Shown here: positions 1-7,583 of the stretch, in pieces | Position numbering within the stretch: the first letter of the stretch is position 1 | Layout: each line of letters begins with the position of its first letter | From: Pseudonocardia sp. | GTDB lineage: Bacteria; Actinomycetota; Actinomycetes; Mycobacteriales; Pseudonocardiaceae | NCBI GenBank assembly: GCA_030453005.1 | Contig: JAKDLE010000007.1 | Coordinates: 1-16,383 of the forward strand | DNA: 16,383 nt | Direction of reading: 5' to 3' | Made by a program: the position numbers and the translations under genes | The notes under the pieces: model-generated | Database searches by the model: none | What the model saw: only the letters and a program-made list of their open reading frames with translations | What the model was told of the DNA's origin: nothing

Positions 1-2
1 AC

Positions 3-104
3 CCCCGAACCCCGCGATCAAGGCACAGCTGTCGCTCGCGGAGATCCACCAGCGACGTCAGTGCCTTGATCGACGGGGTGCGCGCGGTCTGGAGTGCTCG
101 GTGA
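3..104 (+). CDS. Possible 3' end of an upstream ORF (nuoK expected here), partial
   Basis: The frame entering from the left edge at base 3 stays open to a TGA at 102-104, which overlaps the nuoL GTG start by four bases (GTGA). This is the junction style seen at nuoL/nuoM and nuoM/nuoN. In actinobacterial nuo operons the gene before nuoL is nuoK. However, the translated tail (ending [14 protein letters not shown]) does not resemble a normal NuoK C-terminus, and most of it lies in the palindromic element at 9-79. Either the palindrome has extended the nuoK C-terminus, or nuoK stops before the window and this frame is accidental. Another frame is also open through this stretch, so coding is not established. 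Confidence 0.25.
   Translation, partial: PRTPRSRHSCRSRRSTSDVSALIDGVRAVWSAR
9..79. repeat. 71-bp imperfect palindrome immediately upstream of nuoL
   Basis: The arms pair as follows: 9-14 with 74-79, 15-26 with 61-72 (12 perfect pairs, CGATCAAGGCAC against GTGCCTTGATCG, after bulged A73), then a small internal loop at 27-30/57-60, then 31-36 with 51-56 (GTCGCT/AGCGAC). The terminal loop is 14 bases. That gives about 24 Watson-Crick pairs. It ends 22 bp before the nuoL GTG and has no T-run, so it is not a classic intrinsic terminator. It could act as an intra-operon RNA hairpin affecting processing or stability, or be a dispersed palindromic repeat unit. Structure is read directly from the sequence; function is unknown. 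Confidence 0.7.
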
Positions 105-2071
105 GCGCCCCGGTGCTCGCGCAGGCCGCCGCCACCGAGCTGCCCGAGGTGCTCCCGGCCACCGGTGTCGCGTCGCTGGCGTGGCTGCTGTTCGTGCTGC
201 CCGCGGTCGGGGCGCTGGTGCTGCTCGTCGCCGGGCGCCGGGCGAACGGGTGGGGCCACTGGCTCGGCGTGCTCACCGTCGTCGCGTCCTTCGGGGTCGG
301 GCTGGCGATCTTCCTGGAGACCGTCGCGCTGCCCGCCGAGGAGCGGACGCGGGAGCTGTCGCTGTACTCCTGGATCGGCGTCGCGGGCCTGGACGTCGAC
401 TTCGGGCTGCGCCTGGACCCCCTGTCGCTGACGTTCGTGCTGCTCATCACGGGCGTCGGGTCGCTGATCCACATCTACGGGGTCGGCTACATGAGCCACG
501 ACCCGGGCAGGCGGCGCTTCTTCGCGCAGCTCAACCTGTTCGTCGCGGCGATGCTGATCCTGGTGCTGGGCGACAACTTCCTGATGCTCTACCTGGGCTG
601 GGAGGGCGTCGGCCTGGCGTCCTATCTGCTCATCGGCTTCTACCAGAACCGCCCGGCCGCGGCCACGGCCGCCAAGAAGGCGTTCCTGATGAACCGGGTC
701 GGCGACGTCGGACTGGCCATCGCGATCTTCCTGATCTGGCTGGAGCTGGGCAGCACCCAGTACACCGAGGTGTTCGCCTCGATCGGCCAGGTCGACCAGG
801 CCGCGATCGTCGCCATCACGGTGTTGCTGCTGCTCGGCGCGTGCGGCAAGTCGGGTCAGTTCCCGCTGCAGTCCTGGCTGCCGGACGCGATGGAGGGCCC
901 CACGCCGGTCTCCGCACTGATCCACGCGGCGACGATGGTGACCGCGGGCGTGTACCTGATCGCGAGGTCCTTCCCGATCTACGACCTGAGCGAGACGGGA
1001 CGGCTGGTCGTCGCGCTCGTCGGCGTCGTCACGCTGCTGATCGGTGCGATCATCGGCTGCGCCTACGACGACATCAAGAAGGTGCTCGCCTACTCCACGG
1101 TGAGCCAGATCGGCTACATGTTCCTGGCCGTCGGGCTCGGCCCGGCCGGGTACGCGCTGGGCATCTTCCACCTGCTCACCCACGGCTTCTTCAAGGCCGG
1201 GCTGTTCCTCGGGGCGGGCTCGGTCATGCACGGGATGCACGACGAGATCGACATGCGCCGCTACGGCGGGCTCGCCCGGCACATGCCGATCACGTTCGTC
1301 ACGTTCGGGCTGGGGTACCTGGCGCTGATCGGGTTCCCGTTCCTGGCGGGCTACTTCTCCAAGGACGAGATCATCGCCGCCGCGTTCGACCAGCCCGGGT
1401 GGCAGGGCTGGGTCTTCGGCGGGGCCGCGCTGCTCGCGGCCGGGCTCACCGCGTTCTACATGACCCGGCTGATGTTCATGACGTTCTTCGGTGAGGAGCG
1501 CTGGAAGGACCTGCGCACCGCCGAGGGCGCGGAGTACCACCCGCACGAGTCGCCCGCGTCGATGACGGTCCCGATGATCGTGCTGGCGATCGGCTCGGTG
1601 TCGGCGGGCTTCCTCCTCGCGCCGGTGCTGCCCGGATGGCTGGCCCCGTCGCTGGGTGAGCTCCAGGAGCTGGAGGCGAACGTCGTGCCGCACGCGCTCA
1701 CGCCCTACCTCGTCGTCGGGATCTCGGCGCTCGGCGCGCTCGTCGCCTACCTCACCGTCGGTCGCAGGCGCACACCGGTGGAGCGCCCGGAGCGGGTGTC
1801 GCTGCCGGTCCGCGCCGCGCGCCGCGACCTCTACGCCAACGCGATCAACGAGGCCGTCATCGCGCGCCCGGGCACCTGGCTCACCCGTGCGCTGGTGTTC
1901 GTCGACAACCGGGGCGTGGACGGCGTCGTCAACGGCACCGGTGCTCTGCTCGGTGGCGGTTCGGGGCGGCTGAGAAAGGTGCAGACCGGGTTCGTCCGGT
2001 CCTACGCGATGTCGATGCTCGGCGGCTCCGTGCTCGTCGTCGCGGCGATGTTGGCGGTGCGGTTCGTATGA
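101..2071 (+). CDS. nuoL: NADH-quinone oxidoreductase subunit L (NuoL)
   Basis: This 656-residue polytopic membrane protein is the distal proton-pumping antiporter-like subunit of respiratory complex I, which couples NADH oxidation to menaquinone reduction and H+ export. Family signatures are the [17 protein letters not shown] segment with the conserved charged Glu168, [13 protein letters not shown] near 191-202, Lys250 in the [32 protein letters not shown] region with His275, and [18 protein letters not shown] near 323-340. The length is close to that of other actinobacterial NuoL proteins. The GTG start at 101 was chosen because GGAG lies at 91-94 with six bases of spacing and the following residues lead directly into the first membrane helix. 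The stop overlaps the nuoM ATG by four bases (ATGA). A large palindrome precedes the gene. No key residue appears to be missing. Confidence 0.97.
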   Translation: MSAPVLAQAAATELPEVLPATGVASLAWLLFVLPAVGALVLLVAGRRANGWGHWLGVLTVVASFGVGLAIFLETVALPAEERTRELSLYSWIGVAGLDVDFGLRLDPLSLTFVLLITGVGSLIHIYGVGYMSHDPGRRRFFAQLNLFVAAMLILVLGDNFLMLYLGWEGVGLASYLLIGFYQNRPAAATAAKKAFLMNRVGDVGLAIAIFLIWLELGSTQYTEVFASIGQVDQAAIVAITVLLLLGACGKSGQFPLQSWLPDAMEGPTPVSALIHAATMVTAGVYLIARSFPIYDLSETGRLVVALVGVVTLLIGAIIGCAYDDIKKVLAYSTVSQIGYMFLAVGLGPAGYALGIFHLLTHGFFKAGLFLGAGSVMHGMHDEIDMRRYGGLARHMPITFVTFGLGYLALIGFPFLAGYFSKDEIIAAAFDQPGWQGWVFGGAALLAAGLTAFYMTRLMFMTFFGEERWKDLRTAEGAEYHPHESPASMTVPMIVLAIGSVSAGFLLAPVLPGWLAPSLGELQELEANVVPHALTPYLVVGISALGALVAYLTVGRRRTPVERPERVSLPVRAARRDLYANAINEAVIARPGTWLTRALVFVDNRGVDGVVNGTGALLGGGSGRLRKVQTGFVRSYAMSMLGGSVLVVAAMLAVRFV

Positions 2072-3750
2072 CCGGAGGAAACCTCTTGCTGCTCGCCCTG
2101 CTGATCCTGCCGCTGGTCGGGTCCATGGTGGTGGCCGCGCTGGGGGCGAACGCCCGGCAGGCCAAACTCGTCGCGTTCGGCTTCTCGATCGCGTCACTGG
2201 CGCTCACCGCCGTCGTCTGGTTCGCCTACTCGGTGGCCGAGGCCACGGCGGGCGCCCGGTTCCAGCTCGAGTTCTCGGTGCCGTGGATCCCCTCGTTCGG
2301 AACGTCGTTCGCGCTGGGCATCGACGGCATCGCGCTGGTGATGCTGGCGCTGATCGCCGTGCTGGTGCCGATCGTGTTGGGCTTCTCCTGGGAGGAGAAG
2401 CTGCCCGAGGGCCGCACCGTGGCGGGGTTCTACGCGCTGGTCCTGTCCATGCAGGGGCTGCTCGTCGGGGTGTTCGTGGCCACCGACGTGTTCCTGTTCT
2501 ACGTGTTCTTCGAGGCCATGCTGGTCCCGATGTACTTCATGATCGGGCGCTTCGGCGGGCCGCGCCGCCAGTACGCCGCGATGAAGTTCTTCCTCTACTC
2601 GCTGCTCGGCGGGCTGATCATGCTCGCGTCGGTGATCGGGCTGTTCGTCGTCAGCGAGGAGCAGTTGGGCCAGGGCACGTTCACCTGGGTCGACCTGCAG
2701 CGGATGGCGGCAGGCGTCGACGAGTCGACGCAGATCTGGCTGTTCCTCGGGTTCTTCGTCGCCTTCGCGATCAAGGCGCCGCTGGTGCCGTTCCACACCT
2801 GGCTGCCCGACGCCGGTGCCGAGGCGCCGGTCGGGGCGGGCGTGCTGCTCGTCGGTGTGCTCGACAAGGTGGGCACGTTCGGCTTCCTGCGCTACTGTCT
2901 GCCGCTGTTCCCGCTGGCCAGCCAACGCCTCGCGCCGTTGGTGCTGACGCTCGCCGTGATCGGGATCCTCTACGGTGCGCTGCTGGCGGTGGGTCAGACC
3001 GACCTGAAGCGCTTCGTGTCCTACACCTCGATCGCGCACTTCGGCTTCATCGCGCTCGGGATCTTCTCGTTCTCCGTACCGGCGCTCACCGGGGCCGCGC
3101 TCTACATGGTGAACCACGGCATCTCCACGGGGATGCTGTTCATCATGGTCGGCCTGCTGATCGCCCGCGGCGGATCACGGCTCATCGAGGACTACGGCGG
3201 CGTCTCGACGCTCGCGCCGCTGCTGGCCGGGTCGTTCCTGATCGCCTCGCTCGCGTCGCTGGCGCTGCCGGGCACCAACTCGTTCGTCAGCGAGTTCCTG
3301 GTGCTCGTCGGTTCCTACCCGCGCCAGCCGGTCTTCACCATCCTCGGCACGGTGGGGATCATCCTCGCCGCGCTGTACGCGCTGTGGGTCTACCAGCAGA
3401 CGATGCAGGGCCCGGTGCGCGGCGCGGCGGTGTTCGCGGCGCTGGAGCGCAGGCCGCAGGCCGCCTCCGCGGGAGGAAGCACGTCGATGGTGTCGTCTGC
3501 CGCCTCCGCGGGAGGAAGCACGTCGGCGGGCGGGCCGGGCACCATGCTCGACCCGGCCGTCGAGGCCGGGCGCGACACGTCCTGGTTCCCCGACCTGGGG
3601 CGTCGTGAGATCGCCGTGGTCACGCCGCTGATCGTGCTCATCGTGGTGCTCGGGTTCTTCCCCGGCCCGGTGCTCGACGTCATCACCCCGTCGGTGACGG
3701 CCACGCTCAACGAGGTGGGTCTCGCCGACCCGGTGGGAGGACTCCAGTGA
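2068..3750 (+). CDS. nuoM: NADH-quinone oxidoreductase subunit M (NuoM) with repeat-derived loop
   Basis: This 560-residue antiporter-like membrane subunit of complex I contains Glu149 in [14 protein letters not shown], Lys236 in [17 protein letters not shown] with His243, and the [16 protein letters not shown] helix, all typical of the family. It overlaps nuoL by ATGA at 2068-2071. Its stop overlaps the nuoN GTG at 3747-3750. The start is ambiguous. ATG at 2068 has no clear Shine-Dalgarno, whereas GGAGG at 2074-2078 lies seven bases before an in-frame TTG at 2086, which would remove six residues. The loop before the last membrane helix (about residues 460-505) carries two identical AASAGGSTS segments at 465-473 and 478-486, encoded by a duplicated 27-bp element. 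The flanking motifs [11 protein letters not shown] and [28 protein letters not shown] are ordinary, so the loop looks like a tolerated insertion. Confidence 0.97.
   Translation: MTGGNLLLLALLILPLVGSMVVAALGANARQAKLVAFGFSIASLALTAVVWFAYSVAEATAGARFQLEFSVPWIPSFGTSFALGIDGIALVMLALIAVLVPIVLGFSWEEKLPEGRTVAGFYALVLSMQGLLVGVFVATDVFLFYVFFEAMLVPMYFMIGRFGGPRRQYAAMKFFLYSLLGGLIMLASVIGLFVVSEEQLGQGTFTWVDLQRMAAGVDESTQIWLFLGFFVAFAIKAPLVPFHTWLPDAGAEAPVGAGVLLVGVLDKVGTFGFLRYCLPLFPLASQRLAPLVLTLAVIGILYGALLAVGQTDLKRFVSYTSIAHFGFIALGIFSFSVPALTGAALYMVNHGISTGMLFIMVGLLIARGGSRLIEDYGGVSTLAPLLAGSFLIASLASLALPGTNSFVSEFLVLVGSYPRQPVFTILGTVGIILAALYALWVYQQTMQGPVRGAAVFAALERRPQAASAGGSTSMVSSAASAGGSTSAGGPGTMLDPAVEAGRDTSWFPDLGRREIAVVTPLIVLIVVLGFFPGPVLDVITPSVTATLNEVGLADPVGGLQ
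3460..3525 (+). repeat. Duplicated 27-bp element inside nuoM
   Basis: Bases 3460-3486 and 3499-3525 are identical over 27 bp, giving a 39-bp period (13 codons). The core CCTCCGCGGGAGG is a small palindrome with a 5-bp stem, followed by AAGCACGTCG. A third, 27/29-identical match lies at 9801-9829 in the korA-korB junction. In nuoM it is read in frame as AASAGGSTS twice. The period is a multiple of three, so the duplication preserves the reading frame. A short dispersed palindromic repeat family is the simplest explanation. Confidence 0.8.
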
Positions 3751-5399
3751 CACTGGCCCAGGGGATATCGGCCCAGGGGATATCGGCACAGGGGATATCG
3801 GCACAGGGGATCGAGGTGCCGCCGATCGACTACGCGGCCACCCTGCCGCTGCTCATCGTCCTCGGCACCGCGTGCGTCGGGGTGCTGCTCGAGGCGTTCC
3901 TGCCCCGACAGCAGCGTTGGCCCGCGCAGGTCGCGGTGTCGCTCGTCGGGCTCGGGACGGCCGCGCTCACGCTCGGCCTCTACGCGGGCCGGGCGAGCAC
4001 CGACGGCATCGTCACGTTCGCCGGGGCGGTCGCCGTCGACCGGCCCACCCTGTTCCTGTGGGGCACGCTGCTCGCCCTCGGCCTGGGCAGCGTGCTGCTC
4101 ATCGCCGACCGTTCGGTCGAACCCGGTGGCGCGTTCCTCCCGTCGGCGGCGGTCCGCTTGGCGGCGGCGCGCGGCGGCGGGGACGGGTCCGGGCACGGTC
4201 CGAAGGGCCGTGACGACGGCGACCCCGACAGCGCTGAGGCTCGCTCCGCCTCCACGATGCAGACCGAGGTCTTCCCGCTCTTCTTCTTCGCCCTCGGCGG
4301 GATGATGGCGTTCGTCGCGGCCAACGACCTGCTGACGATGTTCATCGCGCTCGAGGTGCTCTCGCTGCCGCTGTACCTGATGTGCGGACTGGGTCGCCGC
4401 AAGCGGCTGCTGTCGCAGGAGGCGGCGGTCAAGTACTTCCTGCTCGGCGCGTTCGCCTCGGCGTTCTTCCTCTACGGGCTCGCGCTGATCTACGGCTACG
4501 CGGGCTCGGTGCGGTTCACCGCGATCGCCGCCGCGTCCGTGGGCTCCGCCCGCTCCGACGCGCTGCTCTTCGGAGGGCTCGCGCTGCTCGTCGTCGGCCT
4601 GATGTTCAAGGGTTCGGTCGGTCCGTTCCACACCTGGACGCCCGACGTCTACCAGGGCGCACCCACACCGGTCACCGCGTTCATGGCGACCTGCACGAAG
4701 GTGGCCGCGTTCGGGGCGATCCTGCGGGTGCTCCACGTGGCGTTCGGCGACACACGGTGGGAATGGCGCGGGGTGCTGTGGGCCATCGCGATCGCGTCGA
4801 TGGTCATCGGCGCCGTGATCGGCCTCACCCAGACGGACGTGAAGCGGTTGATCGCCTACTCCTCGGTCGCGCACGCGGGTTTTCTGCTGCTGGGGGCCAT
4901 GGCGATCACGCCCGCGGGCATCTCGAGCACGCTGTTCTACCTGCTCGCCTACGGCTTCAACACCCTCGCGGTCTTCGCGGTGATCACCCTGGTGCGCGAC
5001 GCCGACGGGGAGGCCTCGCACCTGTCGCAGTGGGCGGGGCTGGCGAAGCGCTCGCCGGTCGTGGCGTACACCATGGCGTTCCTGCTGCTCGCGCTGGCGG
5101 GGGTCCCACTGACCAGCGGGTTCACCGCGAAGTTCGCGGTGTTCGCCGCCGCGCTCGCCGACGGGATGCTGCCGCTGGTGATCGTCGCACTGGTGGCGAG
5201 CGCCGTCGCCGCGTTCTTCTATCTGCGCGTGATCGTGTTGATGTTCTTCAGCGAGCCCGCCGCGGACGGCCCCACCGTCACCGTGCCCGGTCCGTTCACC
5301 ACCGTCGCCATCACCCTCGGCGTGCTCGTCACGCTGCTCCTGGGCGTCGTGCCGACGACTGCCTTGGAGTGGGCGGCCGGTGGAGGGTTCGTAGGGTAG
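3747..5399 (+). CDS. nuoN: NADH-quinone oxidoreductase subunit N (NuoN)
   Basis: This 550-residue third antiporter-like membrane subunit of complex I carries the family markers Glu203 in ANDLLTMFIALEVLSLPLY, Lys229 in SQEAAVKYFLLGAF, Lys288 in MFKGSVGPFHTWTPDVYQGAPTPVTAF, and QTDVKRLIAYSSVAHAGFLL. GGGAGG at 3735-3740, six bases before the GTG, supports the start, which overlaps the nuoM stop by GTGA. Two parts are unusual. Residues 4-22 are four copies of AQGI(S) encoded by a perfect-period 15-bp array, and they precede the first membrane helix. Residues about 122-172 form a Gly/Asp/Ser-rich hydrophilic loop before QTEVFPLFFFALGG. Both lie outside the conserved helices, so function is probably retained. 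It is the last nuo gene visible. Confidence 0.97.
   Translation: MTLAQGISAQGISAQGISAQGIEVPPIDYAATLPLLIVLGTACVGVLLEAFLPRQQRWPAQVAVSLVGLGTAALTLGLYAGRASTDGIVTFAGAVAVDRPTLFLWGTLLALGLGSVLLIADRSVEPGGAFLPSAAVRLAAARGGGDGSGHGPKGRDDGDPDSAEARSASTMQTEVFPLFFFALGGMMAFVAANDLLTMFIALEVLSLPLYLMCGLGRRKRLLSQEAAVKYFLLGAFASAFFLYGLALIYGYAGSVRFTAIAAASVGSARSDALLFGGLALLVVGLMFKGSVGPFHTWTPDVYQGAPTPVTAFMATCTKVAAFGAILRVLHVAFGDTRWEWRGVLWAIAIASMVIGAVIGLTQTDVKRLIAYSSVAHAGFLLLGAMAITPAGISSTLFYLLAYGFNTLAVFAVITLVRDADGEASHLSQWAGLAKRSPVVAYTMAFLLLALAGVPLTSGFTAKFAVFAAALADGMLPLVIVALVASAVAAFFYLRVIVLMFFSEPAADGPTVTVPGPFTTVAITLGVLVTLLLGVVPTTALEWAAGGGFVG
3756..3815 (+). repeat. 15-bp x 4 in-frame tandem array at the nuoN 5' end
   Basis: Four consecutive 15-bp units lie at 3756-3770, 3771-3785, 3786-3800 and 3801-3815. 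The first two are identical (GCCCAGGGGATATCG), the third differs by one base, and the fourth matches over its first 11 bases before diverging. Each encodes five residues (AQGIS). Copy-number change by slippage would add or remove five residues without breaking the frame. Confidence 0.9.
4236..4252 (+). repeat. Small inverted repeat in the variable nuoN loop
   Basis: GAGGC (4236-4240) and GCCTC (4248-4252) flank a 7-base spacer inside the hydrophilic loop of NuoN that encodes SAEARSAS. A five-base stem in GC-rich coding DNA can occur by chance. It is recorded because the loop looks inserted and the other nuo genes here also carry short inverted repeats. Confidence 0.3.
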
Positions 5400-5478
5400 G
5401 GACGTTGAGCGAGCTTGCGAGCTCACCATCGGCACAGGCCACAGCGAACGAGGCCGACGAGCGCAGCGAGGAGGTCTC
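5400..5478 (+). repeat. nuoN-to-prenyl-synthase spacer with short inverted repeat and repeat-like RBS
   Basis: This 79-bp spacer contains GAGCT-TGCG-AGCTC (5411-5424), a 5-bp stem with a 4-base loop in a GAGCGAGCTTGCGAGCTC context, and further right the GAGCG/CAGCGAGGAGG block at 5459-5474. Its GGAGG (5470-5474) is the Shine-Dalgarno of the following GTG with four bases of spacing. The stem has no T-run, so I do not call a terminator. Read-through from nuoN into the next gene seems likely. Confidence 0.45.
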
Positions 5479-6480
5479 GTGAGCAATTATGAGGTAGCGG
5501 GCGTCGAGCTGGGAGACGCCGAGCTGGCGGCGGCGACGGCGGTCGGCCTGGAGAGCGTCGAGCAGCTGCTGCGCCGTGAGGTGCACAGCCACGACCGGTT
5601 CGTCACGGAGACGTCCCTGCACCTCATCGAGGCGGGCGGCAAGCGGTTCCGGCCGCTGTTCACGCTGCTCGGCGCGCAGATGGGCCCGCGCGCCGACTCG
5701 CCCGAGGTGATCACGGCGGCGGCCGTGGTGGAGCTGATCCACCTCGCCACGCTCTACCACGACGACGTGATGGACTCGGCCACGATGCGCCGCGGCGCGC
5801 AGAGCGCCAACTCCCGCTGGGACAACACCGTCGCCATCCTCACCGGCGACTTCCTCTTCGCGCACGCCTCGCGGCTGGTGGCCGACCTCGGGCCGGACGC
5901 GGTGCGGATCATCGCCGAGACGTTCGCGGAGCTGGTCACGGGCCAGATGCGCGAGACCCGCGGGCCGCGCCCGGACGAGGACCCGGTCGAGCACTACCTG
6001 TCGGTGATCGCGGAGAAGACCGGCTCGCTGATCGCCACCGCCGGACGCTACGGCGGGATGTTCTCCGGCTGCACATCCGAGCAGATCGCCTCCCTGCACC
6101 GCTTCGGGGCCGTGATCGGCACCGCCTTCCAGATCTCCGACGACATCATCGACATCTCCTCGGCGTCGGAGGACTCCGGCAAGACCCCGGGCACCGATCT
6201 GCGCGAGGGCGTCCATACGCTGCCCATGCTGTTCGCGTTGCAGGGCACCGGCCCCGACGCCGACCGCCTCCGGGTCCTGCTGGCCGCCCCGATCGCCGAC
6301 GACGCCGAGGTCGACGAGGCCCTCACGCTGCTGCGCCGCGGCGACGGCATGGCCCGGGCCCGCGAGGTCCTCGCCGCCCAGGCCAAGGAGGCTCAACAGG
6401 AGCTGTCCCGGCTGCCCGCCTGCCCCGCCGCCGACGCACTGGCCACCCTCACGGCCTACGTCGTCGACCGCACCGGCTGA
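5479..6480 (+). CDS. Long-chain polyprenyl diphosphate synthase (probably heptaprenyl/nonaprenyl type, menaquinone side chain)
   Basis: This 333-residue all-trans isoprenyl diphosphate synthase extends an allylic diphosphate with isopentenyl diphosphate. Visible motifs are GGKRFRP at 53-59, the first aspartate-rich motif DDVMD at 95-99, the second motif DDIID at 221-225, and GKTPGTDLREG from 234. Small or non-aromatic residues (Ala90, Thr91) precede the first motif at the chain-length positions, which fits a long-chain product; the exact length cannot be read. The GTG start follows GGAGG at 5470-5474. In several actinobacteria a polyprenyl synthase follows nuoN, consistent with supplying the menaquinone tail used by complex I. 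Function as a family member is secure; the product and pathway are inferred from context. Confidence 0.92.
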   Translation: MSNYEVAGVELGDAELAAATAVGLESVEQLLRREVHSHDRFVTETSLHLIEAGGKRFRPLFTLLGAQMGPRADSPEVITAAAVVELIHLATLYHDDVMDSATMRRGAQSANSRWDNTVAILTGDFLFAHASRLVADLGPDAVRIIAETFAELVTGQMRETRGPRPDEDPVEHYLSVIAEKTGSLIATAGRYGGMFSGCTSEQIASLHRFGAVIGTAFQISDDIIDISSASEDSGKTPGTDLREGVHTLPMLFALQGTGPDADRLRVLLAAPIADDAEVDEALTLLRRGDGMARAREVLAAQAKEAQQELSRLPACPAADALATLTAYVVDRTG

Positions 6481-6484
6481 CCCC

Positions 6485-6569
6485 CGAGTTTGCCGATCCC
6501 CCCGGCGAGTTTGCCGATGCCCCCGGCGAGTTTGCCGATCGACTCGGCGAGTTTGCCGGTCCACCGCGG
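6485..6569. repeat. 21-bp x 4 tandem array between convergent genes
   Basis: Four units begin at 6485, 6506, 6527 and 6548. Each starts with CGAGTTTGCCG(A/G)T followed by a variable 8-9-base GC-rich tail. Units 1-3 are exactly 21 bp and the last about 22 bp. From unit 2 on, the core makes a minimal CGGC-GAGTTT-GCCG hairpin. The array fills most of the 111-bp gap between the prenyl synthase stop (6480) and the rarD stop (6592). It has no unique spacers of CRISPR size and no ORF I would support. A role at convergent 3' ends, or simple repeat expansion, is inference. Confidence 0.88.
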
Positions 6570-6591
6570 GGGCGTGGGCCTCTCGTGCGGA

Positions 6592-7512
6592 TCACGGCGT
6601 CGCGAGCACAGGCTCGGCCCGGCGGGAGGTCTGGGTGGAGCGGATCAGGTCCCCGGTGAAGATCGCCAACGCCACCCACACCAGCACGAAGCCGACCCAG
6701 CGCGTCGCGGGCATGTCCTCGCCGCCGATGAACACCCCCCAGAGGAACTGCAGCGTCGGGTTCAGGTACATCAGCACCCCGATGGTGCTCAGCGGCACCC
6801 GCCGGGCGGCGGCACCGTAGAGCAGCAACGGCAGGGCCGTCACCGGTCCCGCGGCGAACAGCAGGAGCAGGTGTCCCGCCCCGTTGCCGGTCATGGTGCC
6901 CGCCCCGACGATCTCGAACCAGGCCACGGCGCCGACCGCGAGCGGGCCCAGCACGAGCCCCTCGGCCGTCAGGCTGGCCTTCGCCGTCAGCGGCACGGTG
7001 CTCTTGATCAGCCCGTAGAACCCGAACGAGACGGCGAGCACGAGTGCGAGCCACGGCGGTCGGCCGTTCTCCAGGGCGATCACCACCACCGCCACCGCCG
7101 CGACGCCGACCGCGACCCACTGCGCAGGCCGAAGCCGCTCGCGCAGCACTCCGACGCCGAGGAGCACGCTGACCAGCGGGCTGATGAAGTACCCGAGCGC
7201 GGCCTCCACGACCTGCCCGGACATCACCGCGTAGATGTAGAGGCCCCAGTTGACGGCGATGAGCAGCCCCGCCGCGGTGACCATGCTCCAGCCGCGCAGG
7301 CGTAGCGTGCCCAGCTCCGACCAGCCGCGGAGCAGGGACAGGACACCGGCCATCAGCACGGCGGTCCAGGCGATGCGGTGGGCCAGCACCTCCACGGGCA
7401 CGGCCGGTGCGAGCAGGGGCCAGAACGCCGGGAACAGGCCCCACATCGTGTAGGCGGCGACGGCAGCCGCGACGCCCCGCCCGTCCAGCTTCGCCGCCAC
7501 CACGTCCTCCAT
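6592..7512 (-). CDS. rarD: RarD-type EamA-family transporter
   Basis: About 306 residues with roughly ten hydrophobic helices form two EamA halves. RarD-subfamily features are MWGLFPAFWPLL, EVLAHRIAWT, NWGLYIYAVMSGQVVEAALGYFISPLVSVLLG and STIGVLMYLNPTLQFLWGV. RarD proteins are putative drug/metabolite-type transporters; the name comes from an E. coli chloramphenicol phenotype and the true substrate is unknown. The start is uncertain. ATG at 7512 has no good ribosome site, while GGAGG at 7510-7506 lies five bases before an in-frame GTG at 7500, giving about 302 residues. The gene lies 71 bp downstream of the alpha/beta-hydrolase/DUF5519 gene on the same strand and is convergent with the prenyl synthase. 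Confidence 0.88.
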   Translation of the reverse strand: MEDVVAAKLDGRGVAAAVAAYTMWGLFPAFWPLLAPAVPVEVLAHRIAWTAVLMAGVLSLLRGWSELGTLRLRGWSMVTAAGLLIAVNWGLYIYAVMSGQVVEAALGYFISPLVSVLLGVGVLRERLRPAQWVAVGVAAVAVVVIALENGRPPWLALVLAVSFGFYGLIKSTVPLTAKASLTAEGLVLGPLAVGAVAWFEIVGAGTMTGNGAGHLLLLFAAGPVTALPLLLYGAAARRVPLSTIGVLMYLNPTLQFLWGVFIGGEDMPATRWVGFVLVWVALAIFTGDLIRSTQTSRRAEPVLATP

Positions 7513-7583
7513 GAGAACACCGAGGACCCGGTTCGGGCTGGTGAGCCCACTCACCTGTGCCGCGCCGGGCCCGGCCCGCGGGG

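Noticed and set aside
3390..5486. A 698-codon open frame on the minus strand across nuoM/nuoN
   Set aside because: It is antisense to two certain membrane-protein genes, has Arg/Gly/Glu/His-rich low-complexity translation and no domain; GC-rich coding DNA regularly leaves such antisense frames open.
6485..6569. Tandem array considered as a CRISPR
   Set aside because: The 21-bp period includes the conserved core, leaving only 8-9 variable bases; there are no unique ~30-bp spacers and no cas genes.
7561..7581. GC palindrome GCCGGGCCCGGC (7564-7575) as a terminator after the hydrolase gene
   Set aside because: A self-complementary 12-mer in very GC-rich DNA gives at most a four-pair hairpin after allowing a loop, and no T-run follows; not distinguishable from composition.
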